A DNA stretch of 54,162 nt from Asticcacaulis sp. AC460 (GCF_000495795.1 NZ_AWGD01000013.1:1-54162), one strand, 5' to 3'. Shown: positions 17,174 to 26,165, numbered from the stretch's first letter. The notes: generated by a model not told the origin, from the letters alone. A program made the numbers and translations.

Positions 17174-18547
17174 CGCCACCCTGGAGTAACGATGGCCGCC
17201 CTCGCCTTCACGGGCGTAGCGATCGAAGGTACAGGCCACCGAACGCACCAGCATCTTCAGCGGCGAATGGAAGATGACCTTCCGCTGCGCCACCTGGACC
17301 AGTCCGGCCGCGATAAAGGGCGCCAGCGCCTCCAGCTCATCATCGAGGCTGTTATAGGCATAACCATGGCGGATGAGGATGTCGCCGACATCCGCCGTAA
17401 AGGTGCACATCAGGCTGGAGATGATCTCACGCCGCATCCGGTCGTCACCATGATAAGTCCAGCCGCGCACCGTCGGCAGCTGCCCCGCAGCAATGCGGGC
17501 GGCATAGCTGGTCGCCTGAGGGATGTTCTGGGCGATGCCCTCGTCCAGCTCGCTGATTGAGGAGGCCCCCAGCGCAATCAGCCGATCGTTGGGCAGGTCG
17601 GTATAGCCCATGAAGTTGCGACGCAGCCGGCCTTCGGCCACAGCGCGGGCCAGGCCGTCATCGGGCCTGGCGAAGTGATCGATGCCGATGGCGGTGTAGC
17701 CCAGGTCGCGCAGGCCGACATCGATCTGCAGGAACTGGCGCGCCTTGGCGGCTGTATCGGGCAGGGCAGTCTCGTCGATCAGACGCTGATGTTTCTTCAC
17801 CCACGGCACGTGGGCGTAAGAAAAGGCGCTGATGCGTTGCGGGTTCAACTGCGCCACATCGTTCAGCGTCCGGTCCAGGCTGTCTATGGTCTGGTGCGGC
17901 AACCCATAGATCAGGTCAATGCCCAACTGGTCGATGCCAACGCTGCGCAGACGGTCGACGGCGCGCGCGACCTCGTCCATCGGCTGGAGGCGGTTGATGA
18001 CCTTCTGCACCTTTTCCTGGGTATCCTGCACACCCAGGCTGACCCGGTTGAAGCCATGTTCGGCATAGGCGCGGACCTTGTCGTGGGTCAGGCGGCGCGG
18101 GTCGAGCTCGATCGACAGCTCTGCGTCTGGCAACAGGTCGAATGCGGCATGGATGGCATCGAACAGCCGGCGCAGGGTGTGCGGCATCATCATGCCGGGC
18201 GAACCGCCGCCGAAATGCAGGGCATGGACCCGGGGGCGGAAGCGGAGATGGCCGGCCACCAGGGCAATTTCAGCGATCAGGTTATCGACATAGGCTTCGA
18301 CGGGTTCGTAGCGCCGGGTGATCTGGGTGTTGCAGCCGCAGAACCAGCACATCTGTTCGCAGAACGGGACGTGGACATAGAGGCCAACGCTGCGGTCGGG
18401 CATCAGGGCGCCGAGCCAGCCGGCATAGGTCTGCGGCGTGACCGGCCTGAAATGGTGCGCGGACGGGTAGCTAGTGTAGCGCGGCGCTTCCTTGCCCAGC
18501 CAATGCAGGAGGTCGTGATCCTGCCACGAACGGTGATCTGCGGCCAT
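17171..18547 (-). CDS. hemN: Oxygen-independent coproporphyrinogen III dehydrogenase HemN
   Basis: A 458-residue radical-SAM enzyme converting coproporphyrinogen III to protoporphyrinogen IX without oxygen, supplying haem for the cbb3 oxidase at low oxygen. The N-terminal RYTSYPSAHHF and LYVHVPFCEQMCWFCGCNTQ place the cluster cysteines at 63, 67 and 70, with Cys72 next to the motif as in E. coli HemN. HFGGGSPGMM, IELDPRRLT, FNRVSLGVQD and IDLIYGLPHQT follow. The C-terminal HemN domain has IGIDHFARPDDGLA and RRNFMGYTD. It has its own FixK box and an AAGGAG ribosome site. It is the last gene of the minus-strand cco cluster. Confidence 0.96.
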   Translation of the reverse strand: MAADHRSWQDHDLLHWLGKEAPRYTSYPSAHHFRPVTPQTYAGWLGALMPDRSVGLYVHVPFCEQMCWFCGCNTQITRRYEPVEAYVDNLIAEIALVAGHLRFRPRVHALHFGGGSPGMMMPHTLRRLFDAIHAAFDLLPDAELSIELDPRRLTHDKVRAYAEHGFNRVSLGVQDTQEKVQKVINRLQPMDEVARAVDRLRSVGIDQLGIDLIYGLPHQTIDSLDRTLNDVAQLNPQRISAFSYAHVPWVKKHQRLIDETALPDTAAKARQFLQIDVGLRDLGYTAIGIDHFARPDDGLARAVAEGRLRRNFMGYTDLPNDRLIALGASSISELDEGIAQNIPQATSYAARIAAGQLPTVRGWTYHGDDRMRREIISSLMCTFTADVGDILIRHGYAYNSLDDELEALAPFIAAGLVQVAQRKVIFHSPLKMLVRSVACTFDRYAREGEGGHRYSRVA

Positions 18548-18601
18548 ATCCAGGCTCCTTGTGTTGGAGGTGGATTGTGGCCGCCGGAGCGGCTGTCGGC
18601 C

Positions 18602-18615
18602 TTGACGGAGATCAA
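18602..18615 (-). promoter_or_regulatory. FixK box of hemN, overlapping the ccoI stop codon
   Basis: TTGAC-GGAG-ATCAA contains the TGA stop of ccoI (18612-18614). If +1 is 41.5 bases from its centre, transcription starts at about 18567, with CACAAT at the -10 position. The 20-base leader carries AAGGAG. The architecture is class II (FNR-type activation). Confidence 0.88.
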
Positions 18616-20780
18616 ACCCTTTGCAGTTTCAGCCTCAGCGAATTGGCGACCACGATCAGGGACGAGCTCGACATGGCGATGGCGGCGATCAGCGGCGTTA
18701 CCAGGCCAAACACGGCCGCCGGGACGGCCACGACGTTGTAAACCAGCGACAGCGCGAAGTTCTGCGCCACCAGGATCCGCGTGCGGCGGGCAATGTCGAT
18801 CGCCGTTACGACTGGCTTGAGACCCTCGCCACGATAGACGAAACCGGCGGCGTTCTGGGTGATATCCATACCGGTCGAAGGCGACATCGATACCGTAGCC
18901 GCCGCCAAGGCCGCCGCGTCATTCAGGCCGTCCCCGACCATCACCACCTTGCGTCCCCCGGCTTGCAAGGCTTCGATCGCGGCCACCTTGTCAACCGGCG
19001 ACAGGCTGGCACGGACCTCATCGATGCCGAGTTTTATGCCGAGGCCCTGCGCCACGGCCGGTCGATCGCCCGACAGCATCAGCACCCGCAGTCCACGCCG
19101 TTTCAGGGCGGCCACCGTGTCGGCGGCATCGCGACGTTCGACATCGGCAAAGACCAGCCGCACCGCCGGGCCCGCACCGCGGCGGAACCACAGTTCCATG
19201 CTGCGGTCGACGCTGTCGGGGACGCCCAGCCAGGTCCCCTTGCCCAAACGGACGGTTTCACCGGCGTACAAGGCTTCGAGACCCAGGCCGGGGTGATCGG
19301 TCACGATCACAGGCAAAGGCTCATCGCCCCCGGCCGCCACGGCCTGGGACAGGGGATGTCGGCTCTGCGCCGCCATGGCTACGGCCAGGCGACGGTCTTC
19401 ACCCGTCAGGACATGCGGGTTCAGCCACTGCGGCGCCCCCAGGGTCAGGGTGCCGGTCTTGTCGAAGACCACCGTATCGACCACCGCCAGGGTCTCCAGC
19501 CCGGCGCCCGACTTGACCAGGATGCCTTGCCTGTAAAGCTGCGACGAGGCCAGGACATGCACCACCGGCACGGCCAGGCCCAGGGCGCAGGGACAGGTGA
19601 TGATCAGCACCGCCATGGCCTTCAACAGGGCCTCTTCCCACGCCACCGGCCCCGTAAAATAGCCGAACGCAATCCAGCCGATGAAGGTCGCCAGGGCCAG
19701 GACATGGACCACCGGCGCGTACAGGGCGGCGACACGATCGGCGAAGCGGACATAGACGCTTTGCGACTGTTCGGCCTTTTCCATCAGGGCAACGATTTCC
19801 GACAGCAGGCTGTCGTCGGCAGCGGCGGCGACTTCGATCTGCAGCGGCGCCGCCTGGTTGATCATGCCGGCATAGAGGCGGTCGCCGACAACGGCCGCAC
19901 GCGGCAGGGTCTCGCCGGTGACCAGGCGGGTATCGATCTCGGACGCGCCCGACAGGACCACGCCGTCGGCGGCGATCTTCTCGCCGGCGGCGACCACCAG
20001 GATATCTCCCGGCCGGATATCGCGGATACGCACCGCTGCCGGCCGCCCCTCACGCAGGACCCGCGCCGTCCCCTCCAGCATGGCCAGAAGGCCTTGCGCC
20101 GCCTCGCGCGCCTTGCCGCGGGCCTTCAGGTCGAGATAGCGCCCGATCAGCAGGAAGAACAGCAGCATGACCGAGGCGTCGAAATAGACGTAGTGGCCGT
20201 GGCGCACCGTCTCGAACAGCGACAAGGCGTTGGCCAGGATGACCGCCAGCGAGATCGGCACGTCCATATTGGTGCGGCCGTGGCGCAAGGCACCGATCGC
20301 CGAACGGAAGAAGGGCCGGCCGCACCAGATCGTCGCCGGCATCGCAATCAGAGCCATCAGCCAGTGCAGAAGATCGCGCGAGGCGCCTTCCAGGTCGCGC
20401 GAAAACCACAGGGCATCGGCGAACAGCATCATGGCGGCGGTCGCAAAGCCCGCCACGGCCAGGCAGGTCAACAGGTCGCGCTCGCCGGCCTTTGCCGCCG
20501 CGGCGCGGTTGTCCGGATCGAAGGGCGCGACCTGGAAGCCCAAGGCCTCGATCTCTTCGGCAAAGTCATTGGCGGCGCGCGGCGGCACCGAGTCCGGCCA
20601 GGTCACCCGCAGGCGCTGGGTCGAAAAATTGATGCGTGCTTCAACGCCGGGATGGGCGGCCAGGGCCTGCTCGATCTTCCAGGCGCAACTGGCGCAGCGC
20701 ATGCCGTCGACCTGCATGTAAAGCGACCGGCGGCCGTCCTCGTCGCGGGTGAAGCAGCTATAGTCGATGGCAGCGTTCAT
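18612..20780 (-). CDS. ccoI: CcoI/FixI copper-transporting P1B-type ATPase
   Basis: A 722-residue heavy-metal ATPase that supplies copper for the CuB centre of cbb3 oxidase. An N-terminal HMA domain has the CxxC of GMRCASCAWKIEQAL. The eight-helix membrane part contains the ion motif CPCALGLAVP. The phosphorylation motif FDKTGTLTLG, the ATP site and GDGLNDAAAL follow, and the protein ends with two helices. The start overlaps the stop of ccoS as ATGA. The order here is G-H-S-I, with ccoS before ccoI, instead of the common G-H-I-S. Confidence 0.96.
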   Translation of the reverse strand: MNAAIDYSCFTRDEDGRRSLYMQVDGMRCASCAWKIEQALAAHPGVEARINFSTQRLRVTWPDSVPPRAANDFAEEIEALGFQVAPFDPDNRAAAAKAGERDLLTCLAVAGFATAAMMLFADALWFSRDLEGASRDLLHWLMALIAMPATIWCGRPFFRSAIGALRHGRTNMDVPISLAVILANALSLFETVRHGHYVYFDASVMLLFFLLIGRYLDLKARGKAREAAQGLLAMLEGTARVLREGRPAAVRIRDIRPGDILVVAAGEKIAADGVVLSGASEIDTRLVTGETLPRAAVVGDRLYAGMINQAAPLQIEVAAAADDSLLSEIVALMEKAEQSQSVYVRFADRVAALYAPVVHVLALATFIGWIAFGYFTGPVAWEEALLKAMAVLIITCPCALGLAVPVVHVLASSQLYRQGILVKSGAGLETLAVVDTVVFDKTGTLTLGAPQWLNPHVLTGEDRRLAVAMAAQSRHPLSQAVAAGGDEPLPVIVTDHPGLGLEALYAGETVRLGKGTWLGVPDSVDRSMELWFRRGAGPAVRLVFADVERRDAADTVAALKRRGLRVLMLSGDRPAVAQGLGIKLGIDEVRASLSPVDKVAAIEALQAGGRKVVMVGDGLNDAAALAAATVSMSPSTGMDITQNAAGFVYRGEGLKPVVTAIDIARRTRILVAQNFALSLVYNVVAVPAAVFGLVTPLIAAIAMSSSSLIVVANSLRLKLQRV

Positions 20781-20926
20781 TGTTCGTCGTCATCCGGCTT
20801 GAGGATGCGGGCACCGTGGCCTTCCAGGTCCTCGTACTGACCGCTGTTCAGCGCCCACAGCAGCCCGGCCAGGCCGGCCAGGCCGAGCAGGAAGGCCATG
20901 GGAATCAGAACCAGGAAGATGGCCAT
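20777..20926 (-). CDS. ccoS: CcoS, cbb3 oxidase maturation protein
   Basis: A 49-residue one-helix protein. AIFLVLIPMAFLLGLAGLAGLLWALNSGQYEDLEGHGARIL matches the short CcoS family (hydrophobic helix, then WALxSGQYDDLEGxAxRIL). It is needed for cofactor insertion into the oxidase. An in-frame ATG-like extension to 21001 overlaps ccoH and has no support. The gene starts two bases after ccoH and overlaps the ccoI start by four bases. Confidence 0.93.
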   Translation of the reverse strand: MAIFLVLIPMAFLLGLAGLAGLLWALNSGQYEDLEGHGARILKPDDDEQ

Positions 20927-20928
20927 GG

Positions 20929-21444
20929 TCAGCGTCCGCCGAGGGTGGTGGCCGACTGGTAGGGGTGGCCGTCCCGATCCGCGGACACATGCACCGTCCA
21001 CAGGCTTGCGGTCGGCAGGTCGACGGAGGCCACATAGCGCCCCTCACCCTCCGGCCTGAGATCGAACGCCCGGTCCAGGTCTTTCAGATTGGGGTGCACG
21101 AACCAGGCGCGCGCCGAGGCGCCGTCCACGGGGCGGCCATCGGCGTCACGCAGGGTGAAGACCACGCGACCGCCCTGAAGCACGGTCTGCGACGTCCAGC
21201 CGAGTTTTGCCTGGGTTTCCGCCTTGGCCAGGATGTCATTATAGGCCAGGCCCTTGGCATAGGCCTGCGCGGTGATTTCATTGGGCGGGTTGTGGAAGGC
21301 GATGACCACGAACGAAATGAAACCGGCCATGAAGGTGACGTAGAAGGCGCCGATTATCCAGGGCACGACCCGGCCGCGGCGGCGGTCAATTTCGGCCTGG
21401 GTGGGACGCGGAGCAAGCTCAGGGCTGGACGAAGTAGCTGGCAT
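20929..21444 (-). CDS. ccoH: CcoH/FixH, cbb3 oxidase assembly factor
   Basis: A 171-residue protein with a single N-terminal helix (VVPWIIGAFYVTFMAGFISFVVIAF) and a periplasmic FixH domain with HNPPNEITAQAYAKGLAYNDILAKAETQAKLGW, ADGRPVDGASARAWFVHP and GRYVASVDLPTASLWTVHVSADRDG. FixH stabilises newly made oxidase subunits. The first 26 bases overlap the 3' end of ccoG, indicating tight coupling in the G-H-S-I operon. Confidence 0.93.
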   Translation of the reverse strand: MPATSSSPELAPRPTQAEIDRRRGRVVPWIIGAFYVTFMAGFISFVVIAFHNPPNEITAQAYAKGLAYNDILAKAETQAKLGWTSQTVLQGGRVVFTLRDADGRPVDGASARAWFVHPNLKDLDRAFDLRPEGEGRYVASVDLPTASLWTVHVSADRDGHPYQSATTLGGR

Positions 21445-22831
21445 GTTGGGCCACCTTTCCTGTGGAAGTATCGATCAGGCGGAAGGTCACCCGGTTGCGG
21501 GCGGCGGCTCCCCTGTCGGTAATGAGCTGGACGCGGAACTCGCCGACGCTGTTGGCCGGGACCGTGACCGCGGTCACGGGGACGTCGCCGGCCGCCATCA
21601 CCTCGACTGCCTTTGGCGCAATGCCCTCGACGGCGATCTCGTAACTGCGGTCAAAGTGCGTCTTGTTGAGCACCTTGAGCTGGTAGTTGTTGCGAATATC
21701 GCCGCTGGACAGGCGGACATATTGCGGCGAGCGGTTATGGATCACGGTGAGGTCGGTCTCGCTGCGCAGCAGGATGGCGCCCAGCATCAGCGACCCGACC
21801 AGGGCGATGATGGCGGCGTAGAAGACGGTGCGCGGGCGGATCCAGCGCATGCGTCCCTTCGTCGGAAGCCGGGCCGTGCGCAGATCTTCGGCGCGGCGTT
21901 CCTGGTTACGTTCGGTGTCGTAATGGATCAGGCCGCGCGGCAGCATGATCTTTTCCATAACGGTGTTGCAGGCGTCGATGCACAGGCCGCACGAGATGCA
22001 GTCGAACTGCAGGCCGTCGCGGATGTCGATGCCCATGGGGCAGACCACGACGCAGGAATCGCAGTCGATGCAATGGCCGCGCCCCTCCCAGGAGTCGCCG
22101 CGCTTGTGCTTGCCGCGCGGTTCACCGCGCTCATGGGCGTAGGAGATAATCAGGGTGTCACGGTCGAACATGGCCGACTGGAAGCGGGCATAGGGGCAGG
22201 CGAATTTGCAGATGTTCTCGCGCGCGAAGCCGGCCATGAAGTAGGTCGACAGGGTCAAGGCGCCAACCCAGACCAGGACCGCGCCCGGAAGCTGAAGGTG
22301 CAGCAGGCCGTCGATGAGGGAGGGGGCGTCGTTGAAGTAGAAGACCCAGGCGCCGCCGGTCACCATGCCGATCACCAGCCAGATCAGGTGAGTCAGGGCC
22401 TTCTTCCAGACCTTTTCTATTGTCCACGGGCCGTCATCCAGGCGTTTGCGGGCATTGCGGTCACCCTGGACGAAGCGTTCGACCCAGACGAACAGGTCGG
22501 TCCACACGGTCTGGGGGCAGGCATAGCCGCACCACACCCGGCCCAGCAAGGCGGTGGCGAAGAACAGGCCGACCGCCGCCAGGATGAGAACGCCGACCAG
22601 GAGGTAGACTTCCTGCGGCCAGATTTCGACGCCGAAGAAATAGCCGCGCTGGCCGGTGAGATCAATCAGGATGGCCTGGTCCGGGACGTGCGGACCACGG
22701 TCGTAGCGCAGCCATGGGGCACCGTAATAGATGCCCAGCAGCACGATCATTGCCGCCCATTTCAGGTTGCGAAAGAGCCCCGCTACGCGACGGGGGTAGA
22801 TCTTCGCCGCCTTTTCAAACAACTGTACCAT
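21419..22831 (-). CDS. ccoG: CcoG/FixG polyferredoxin, Cu(II) reductase for cbb3 assembly
   Basis: A 470-residue membrane iron-sulphur protein. Four to five helices flank GRVWCGYACPQTVWTDLFVWVER. Two ferredoxin-type clusters, CIDCDSCVVVCPMGID and CISCGLCIDACN, follow. The C-terminal 150 residues form an Ig-like periplasmic domain after one more helix. CcoG reduces copper for delivery to cbb3 oxidase. The ATG at 22831 has no ribosome site. It lies exactly at the +1 predicted from a FixK box centred 41.5 bases upstream, with TAAACT at -12 to -7, so the transcript is probably leaderless. Confidence 0.95.
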   Translation of the reverse strand: MVQLFEKAAKIYPRRVAGLFRNLKWAAMIVLLGIYYGAPWLRYDRGPHVPDQAILIDLTGQRGYFFGVEIWPQEVYLLVGVLILAAVGLFFATALLGRVWCGYACPQTVWTDLFVWVERFVQGDRNARKRLDDGPWTIEKVWKKALTHLIWLVIGMVTGGAWVFYFNDAPSLIDGLLHLQLPGAVLVWVGALTLSTYFMAGFARENICKFACPYARFQSAMFDRDTLIISYAHERGEPRGKHKRGDSWEGRGHCIDCDSCVVVCPMGIDIRDGLQFDCISCGLCIDACNTVMEKIMLPRGLIHYDTERNQERRAEDLRTARLPTKGRMRWIRPRTVFYAAIIALVGSLMLGAILLRSETDLTVIHNRSPQYVRLSSGDIRNNYQLKVLNKTHFDRSYEIAVEGIAPKAVEVMAAGDVPVTAVTVPANSVGEFRVQLITDRGAAARNRVTFRLIDTSTGKVAQHASYFVQP

Positions 22832-22865
22832 GCGTGCAGTTTAGTGCGCACGCCACACCCTGGCC

Positions 22866-22879
22866 TTGACGGGGATCAA
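22866..22879 (-). promoter_or_regulatory. FixK box of the ccoGHSI operon, centred at -41.5 from the ATG
   Basis: TTGAC-GGGG-ATCAA (minus strand TTGATCCCCGTCAA) is identical to the box upstream of the SafE-like gene. Its centre is 41.5 bases from the A of the ccoG ATG, and TAAACT occupies -12 to -7. Confidence 0.9.
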
Positions 22880-22892
22880 AATTGCGATTTTT

Positions 22893-22921
22893 CCCTCTCC
22901 CCACCAAAACGGGGGAGAGGG
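22893..22921. repeat. C-rich palindromic element between ccoP and ccoG
   Basis: CCCTCTCCCC (22893-22902) pairs perfectly with 22912-22921. It lies just after the ccoP stop and before the ccoG promoter. No T-run follows in the direction of ccoP transcription, so it is grouped with the REP-like elements, although it may slow read-through or protect the ccoNOQP mRNA 3' end. Confidence 0.7.
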
Positions 22922-22931
22922 AATTCCGACG

Positions 22932-23798
22932 TTACTCTCCGCCACCCAGCGAGTGCACATACACCGCCACCATGCGCTGGTCGTCGGGCGCCAGGCGATG
23001 TTGCCAGGTCGGCATCACACCCGCCCTCGCCCGGGTGATGGTCTCCACCAAAGTCTCGTGATCGCCGCCGTACAGCCAGATGGCGTCGTTCAGCCGCGGT
23101 GCGCCGAGCTCACGATTGCCCTCTCCCGTCGCGCCGTGACACGACACGCAGTTGGCCTGGAACAACACCTGGCCGTTGACCCACGCCACGGACGGCGGCT
23201 GGGTGGCATTCATACTGCCGACATAGGTGGCCAGGTCATCGATTTCCTGGCGCTTCAAAATGGCGCCGAAGGCCGGCATCATAGCCATGTGGGTGTCGGC
23301 GTGGGTCGAGCGCGAACCGACCTCGATCGTGTGGTAAATCTGATGGATGTCCCCGCCGAACAGCCAGTCGTCGTCGTTCAGGTTGGGATAGCCCTTGCGC
23401 CCCTCTCCCCCCGCGCCGTGACAGGCAGCGCAGTTTTCCTTGAACACCACACTGCCGCCGGCGCGGGCGAATTCAAACAGCTGCGGATCCCCGGCCACCT
23501 GCTCGAACGATGACGCGTGGAATTTCCGGCGGTATTCGCCCTGGCGTGTGGCAATCTGCGCCTGGTCGACCTTCAGCTTTTCATATTGTGTCCAGCCGAA
23601 CAGTCCCCCGGTATGGCCCGAAATGGTCGGCCAGGCGGGATAAACCACCCAATATCCGATGGCGAAGACAATGGTCACCATCCATACGATCAGCCACCAG
23701 CGCGGCGCCGGCGTGTCGAGCTCCTTCAGGCCGTCCCACTCATGGCCCGTGGTCTTCGTACCCGTGGCGTCATCGACCTCTTCATGATGCTCAGTCAT
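22932..23798 (-). CDS. ccoP: CcoP, dihaem cytochrome c subunit of cbb3 oxidase
   Basis: A 288-residue subunit with one N-terminal helix (WWLIVWMVTIVFAIGYWVVYPAWP) and two cytochrome c domains. The haem sites are CAACH at 123-127 and CVSCH at 217-221, each with a downstream Met ligand (MMPAFG; MPTWQ). It passes electrons from bc1 or soluble cytochrome c to CcoO. The start overlaps ccoQ by eight bases. Confidence 0.97.
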   Translation of the reverse strand: MTEHHEEVDDATGTKTTGHEWDGLKELDTPAPRWWLIVWMVTIVFAIGYWVVYPAWPTISGHTGGLFGWTQYEKLKVDQAQIATRQGEYRRKFHASSFEQVAGDPQLFEFARAGGSVVFKENCAACHGAGGEGRKGYPNLNDDDWLFGGDIHQIYHTIEVGSRSTHADTHMAMMPAFGAILKRQEIDDLATYVGSMNATQPPSVAWVNGQVLFQANCVSCHGATGEGNRELGAPRLNDAIWLYGGDHETLVETITRARAGVMPTWQHRLAPDDQRMVAVYVHSLGGGE

Positions 23799-23940
23799 GG
23801 CTCTTGTCCTCGTTCAGGGGGATGCGGCCATAGGCCTTCATGCGCTGGCGGTTGGCCGGCCACAGCGCCCAGGCGCAGATGCCGCAAAAGCTGAGCGTAA
23901 AGGCCACCAGGACCATCAGGGCGATATCGGACTGGCTCAT
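23791..23940 (-). CDS. ccoQ: CcoQ, small subunit of cbb3 oxidase
   Basis: A 49-residue one-helix protein, SQSDIALMVLVAFTLSFCGICAWALWPANRQRMKAYGRIPL, with the family pattern of a helix followed by WPxNRxRMxxYGxIPL. It stabilises the assembled oxidase. The start is part of an ATGA overlap with the ccoO stop and the 3' end overlaps ccoP. A longer in-frame extension upstream is out of phase with ccoO and is rejected. Confidence 0.94.
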   Translation of the reverse strand: MSQSDIALMVLVAFTLSFCGICAWALWPANRQRMKAYGRIPLNEDKSHD

Positions 23941-24683
23941 TTCGCGGGCGCCTTTTTCAGTTCGTAATCGGGATCGTAGGTGGTGAAGTCGACCTGGGTT
24001 CCCAGTTGCTGCAGGTAGGCGATCAGGGCGTCGGCCTCGGTCGGCGAGCCCAGGTCGCCGCTGCCGTAATCCTGCGGCACGACCTTGGGGCCGTAGCGTT
24101 CCTGCAGGCCGGTCGGGTCTTCGTCCGGCAAGGTCTGGATCTGCATGTCGATGGCGGCGTTGGCGATGTGCGCCTTGGTGTAGGGCACGCCGACGGCTGC
24201 CAGGGCCTTCATCTTGTCGGCAATGTCCCAGGTGCGCACCGGCCGCGTCGCCAGCAGGCTGTAGTTCGGCATGATCGATTCCGGTACGACCGAACGCGGA
24301 TTCTTCAGGTGCTCCAGGTGCCACATGTTGGAGTATTTGCCGCCAACGCGGGCCAGGTCGGGCCCAGTGCGCTCCGAACCCCAGACGAAGGGGTGGTCGT
24401 ACATGCTTTCCGCCGCCAGGCTGTAATGGCCATAGCGCTGGATCTCGTCGCGCAGGGGACGGATCTGCTGCGAATGGCAGGTGTTGCAGCCTTCGCGGAT
24501 ATAGATGTCCTGGCCGGCCAGTTCGAGCGGGGTCAGGGGCCGGACTCCCTTCACCGGCTCGATGGTGGTTTCCATCCGGAACAGGGGGACGATTTCGACC
24601 AGGCCGCCGATGGAGACGGCGACGACCGTGAAGATCAGCAGCCAGATCGAGTTGCGTTCGAGTTTCTTGTGCGATTCCAACAT
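23937..24683 (-). CDS. ccoO: CcoO, monohaem cytochrome c subunit of cbb3 oxidase
   Basis: A 248-residue subunit. The N-terminal helix (NSIWLLIFTVVAVSIGGLVEIVPLF) anchors a cytochrome c domain with CNTCH at 66-70 (REGCNTCHSQQIRPLRDE). GSERTGPDLARVGGKYSNMWH and the Met-ligand region VVPESIMPNYS are diagnostic of CcoO/FixO. It starts nine bases after ccoN. Confidence 0.97.
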   Translation of the reverse strand: MLESHKKLERNSIWLLIFTVVAVSIGGLVEIVPLFRMETTIEPVKGVRPLTPLELAGQDIYIREGCNTCHSQQIRPLRDEIQRYGHYSLAAESMYDHPFVWGSERTGPDLARVGGKYSNMWHLEHLKNPRSVVPESIMPNYSLLATRPVRTWDIADKMKALAAVGVPYTKAHIANAAIDMQIQTLPDEDPTGLQERYGPKVVPQDYGSGDLGSPTEADALIAYLQQLGTQVDFTTYDPDYELKKAPAK

Positions 24684-24692
24684 GGCGGCCTC

Positions 24693-26165
24693 CTATTGCG
24701 CCGCCGCCAGGGCGGGCTTGGGTTTACGGGCGATGCGGGGTTTCGGCACGTGAATCGTCCGCCAGATGTTCCAGGCCATGATCAGGCCGCCGGCCAGGAA
24801 CAGCAGACCACCCAGGGCGCGGATGATGTAATAGGGGTGCATGGCCTGGACGACTTCGACGAAGGAATAGGTCAGGAAACCCATCTCGTCATAGGCGCGC
24901 CACATCAGACCCTGCATGATGCCGGCGACCCACATCGAGGTGATGTAGAGCACGATGCCGACCGTCGAGATCCACAGGTGGACCGAGATCAGGGTCTTGG
25001 AGAACATGGCAGGCTTCTTCCACAGGTGCGGGACCAGGTAGTAGATGGCGCCGAACGAGATATAGGCGACCCAGCCCAGGGCTCCGGCATGGACATGGCC
25101 GACGGTCCAGTTGGTGTAGTGCGACAGGGCGTTGACCGTCTTGATCGACATCAACGGACCTTCGAAGGTCGACATGCCGTAAAAGGCCAGGGCGATGATC
25201 ATGAACTGCAGGATCGGATCGTCGCGCAGTTTGTGCCAGGCGCCCGACAGGGTCATCATGCCGTTGATCATCCCGCCCCAGGACGGCATCCACAGCATGA
25301 TCGAGAAGGTCATGCCCAGGGTCTGGGCCCAGTCGGGCAGCGAGGTGTACAGCAGGTGGTGCGGCCCGGCCCAGATGTAGATGAAGATCAACGACCAGAA
25401 GTGGATGATCGACAGGCGGTAGGAATAGACCGGACGGTCGGCCTGTTTGGGGATGTAATAGTACATCATCCCCAAAAATCCGGCGGTCAGGAAGAAGCCC
25501 ACGGCGTTATGGCCGTACCACCACTGGATCAGGGCCGACTGGACGCCTGCCCACAGCGAATAGCTTTTCACGCTGACCACGGAAACCGGCAGGCTGACGT
25601 TATTGCACAGGTGCAGGATGGCGACCGTGACGATGAAGGCGAGGAAAAACCAGTTTGCGACGTAAATATGCTTTTCCTTACGGCGCGTCAGGGTCATCAG
25701 GTAGTTGACCAGATAGACCACCCACACCACCGTCAGCCACAGGTCGGCATACCATTCCGGTTCGGCATATTCCTTGCCCTGGGTGACGCCGAACAGGTAG
25801 CCCAGCCCCGCCATGAGGATAAAGGCCTGGTAGCCCCAGAAATGGAACCACGCCATCTTCGTGCTGTAGAGCCGCGTCTGGCAGGTCCGCTGCACCACAT
25901 GGTACGAGGTGGCGAACAGGATGTTGCCGCCGAAGGCGAAGATCACCGCCGAGGTATGCAGCGGCCGCACCCGCCCAAAGGTCAGGTAAGGCTCCAGGTT
26001 GAAGGCGGGAAAGGCCATCTGCAGTGCCAGCAGCACGCCGACGGCGAAGCCGGCGATCGCCCAGAACATGGCCGCGATGGTGAAATATTTGAGGATGGTC
26101 TCGTCATAGCGCGGCGGCGCGGCCGGGACCGGTACCGTTTCGGCTGTGGGCTGGAGGGTTGTCAT
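24693..26165 (-). CDS. ccoN: CcoN, catalytic subunit of cbb3 cytochrome oxidase
   Basis: ATG 26165 is chosen because CAGGAG precedes it and the sequence [11 protein letters not shown] fits a cytosolic N-terminus; the longer frame to 26258 overlaps the SafE-like gene. The product is 490 residues with 12 or more helices. Haem and CuB ligands are seen in [49 protein letters not shown] and [17 protein letters not shown]. This high-affinity proton-pumping oxidase reduces oxygen at very low concentrations. It is transcribed with ccoO, ccoQ and ccoP, and lies 19 bases after the SafE-like gene. Confidence 0.97.
   Translation of the reverse strand: MTTLQPTAETVPVPAAPPRYDETILKYFTIAAMFWAIAGFAVGVLLALQMAFPAFNLEPYLTFGRVRPLHTSAVIFAFGGNILFATSYHVVQRTCQTRLYSTKMAWFHFWGYQAFILMAGLGYLFGVTQGKEYAEPEWYADLWLTVVWVVYLVNYLMTLTRRKEKHIYVANWFFLAFIVTVAILHLCNNVSLPVSVVSVKSYSLWAGVQSALIQWWYGHNAVGFFLTAGFLGMMYYYIPKQADRPVYSYRLSIIHFWSLIFIYIWAGPHHLLYTSLPDWAQTLGMTFSIMLWMPSWGGMINGMMTLSGAWHKLRDDPILQFMIIALAFYGMSTFEGPLMSIKTVNALSHYTNWTVGHVHAGALGWVAYISFGAIYYLVPHLWKKPAMFSKTLISVHLWISTVGIVLYITSMWVAGIMQGLMWRAYDEMGFLTYSFVEVVQAMHPYYIIRALGGLLFLAGGLIMAWNIWRTIHVPKPRIARKPKPALAAAQ

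Noticed and set aside
18621..20840. 739-codon open frame opposite ccoI
   Set aside because: Antisense shadow: His/Gln/Arg-rich, no domain, while the minus strand carries all P-type ATPase motifs.
22893..22921. Hairpin after ccoP as an intrinsic terminator
   Set aside because: No T-run follows on the minus strand; it matches the REP-like family instead.
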